A stretch of 64,000 nucleotides of DNA. Origin: Pseudothioclava arenosa. GTDB lineage: Bacteria > Pseudomonadota > Alphaproteobacteria > Rhodobacterales > Rhodobacteraceae. Each line of letters starts with the position of its first letter. The stretch's first letter is position 1. Below the pieces are notes generated by a model. It saw only the letters and a program-made list of their open reading frames with translations. It was not told the DNA's origin and did no database searches. Below are positions 63,983-64,000 of the stretch, piece by piece. The stretch spans positions 124,001 to 188,000 of the forward strand of contig NZ_NTJD01000006.1 in NCBI RefSeq assembly GCF_002358085.1. Direction: 5' to 3'. Made by a program: the position numbers and the translations under genes.

Positions 63983-64000
63983 ATGCTCATCGGCGTCGAG
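63983..64000 (+). CDS. Possible start of a further gene, cut by the window end
   Basis: An ATG at 63983 opens a frame (MLIGVE) that runs off the window. Six codons are too few to identify it. The 140-bp gap before it could hold a promoter. Confidence 0.3.

Overview
This window is chromosomal DNA from an alphaproteobacterium, almost certainly a Rhodobacteraceae member (Rhodobacter/Roseobacter group). The support is high GC, a CcrM-type GANTC methyltransferase, the rimP-nusA-ylxR-infB operon with a YlxR protein carrying an extra C-terminal domain, a carboxynorspermidine polyamine gene pair, and two copies of a GC-rich intergenic repeat that I recognise from this group. I cannot name genus or species. 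The DNA is densely coded, base composition looks uniform, and I see no insertion sequence, prophage, integrase or CRISPR array.

Layout. 1-13,000: protein quality and translation core (dnaJ 3' part, radC, secA, a parvulin isomerase, argJ, mutT, and on the minus strand rimP-nusA-ylxR-infB). 13,100-27,300: metabolism and maintenance (proline iminopeptidase, ubiG, argG-mog, a Gly/Asn-repeat secreted protein, threonine dehydratase, an Hpt protein beside a response-regulator phosphatase, two Nudix hydrolases, hslO, cca, an ABC exporter, a TrmA-like RNA methyltransferase). 27,390-37,300: envelope and stress genes (two L,D-transpeptidases around a CAP lipoprotein, hemH, a BioC/NDUFAF5-like methyltransferase head-to-head with comF, grxC, nitrilase, MarR, ccrM, rnhB, small secreted proteins, a membrane-tethered winged-helix protein). 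37,386-41,850: carboxynorspermidine decarboxylase and synthase, tRNA-Arg(CCT), a 290-bp regulatory intergenic region and a LacI-family regulator.

41,853-64,000 is largely a cell-surface glycan region: an ABC-2 polysaccharide permease, cysQ, kdsB, galU, galE, two paralogous GT2-type glycosyltransferases, a GT14-like enzyme and a two-module sulfotransferase; then ptsN, hpf, lptB-lptA-lptC-kdsD-rnd; then a GT2 enzyme, kpsM-like, kpsE-like and kpsT-like export genes, a sulfotransferase-like protein, a GT4 enzyme and another sulfotransferase-like protein. GalU/GalE supply UDP-hexoses, KdsD/KdsB supply CMP-Kdo, and CysQ could recycle the PAP left by PAPS-dependent sulfotransferases. My best candidate for an undescribed system is therefore a sulfated, Kdo-linked surface polysaccharide pathway.

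The most striking regulatory signals are a promoter plus intrinsic-terminator leader directly in front of rimP-nusA-infB; three GANTC sites and an 11-bp tandem repeat in front of the gene for the GANTC methyltransferase; and a palindrome-rich region with a possible small RNA upstream of the LacI-family gene.
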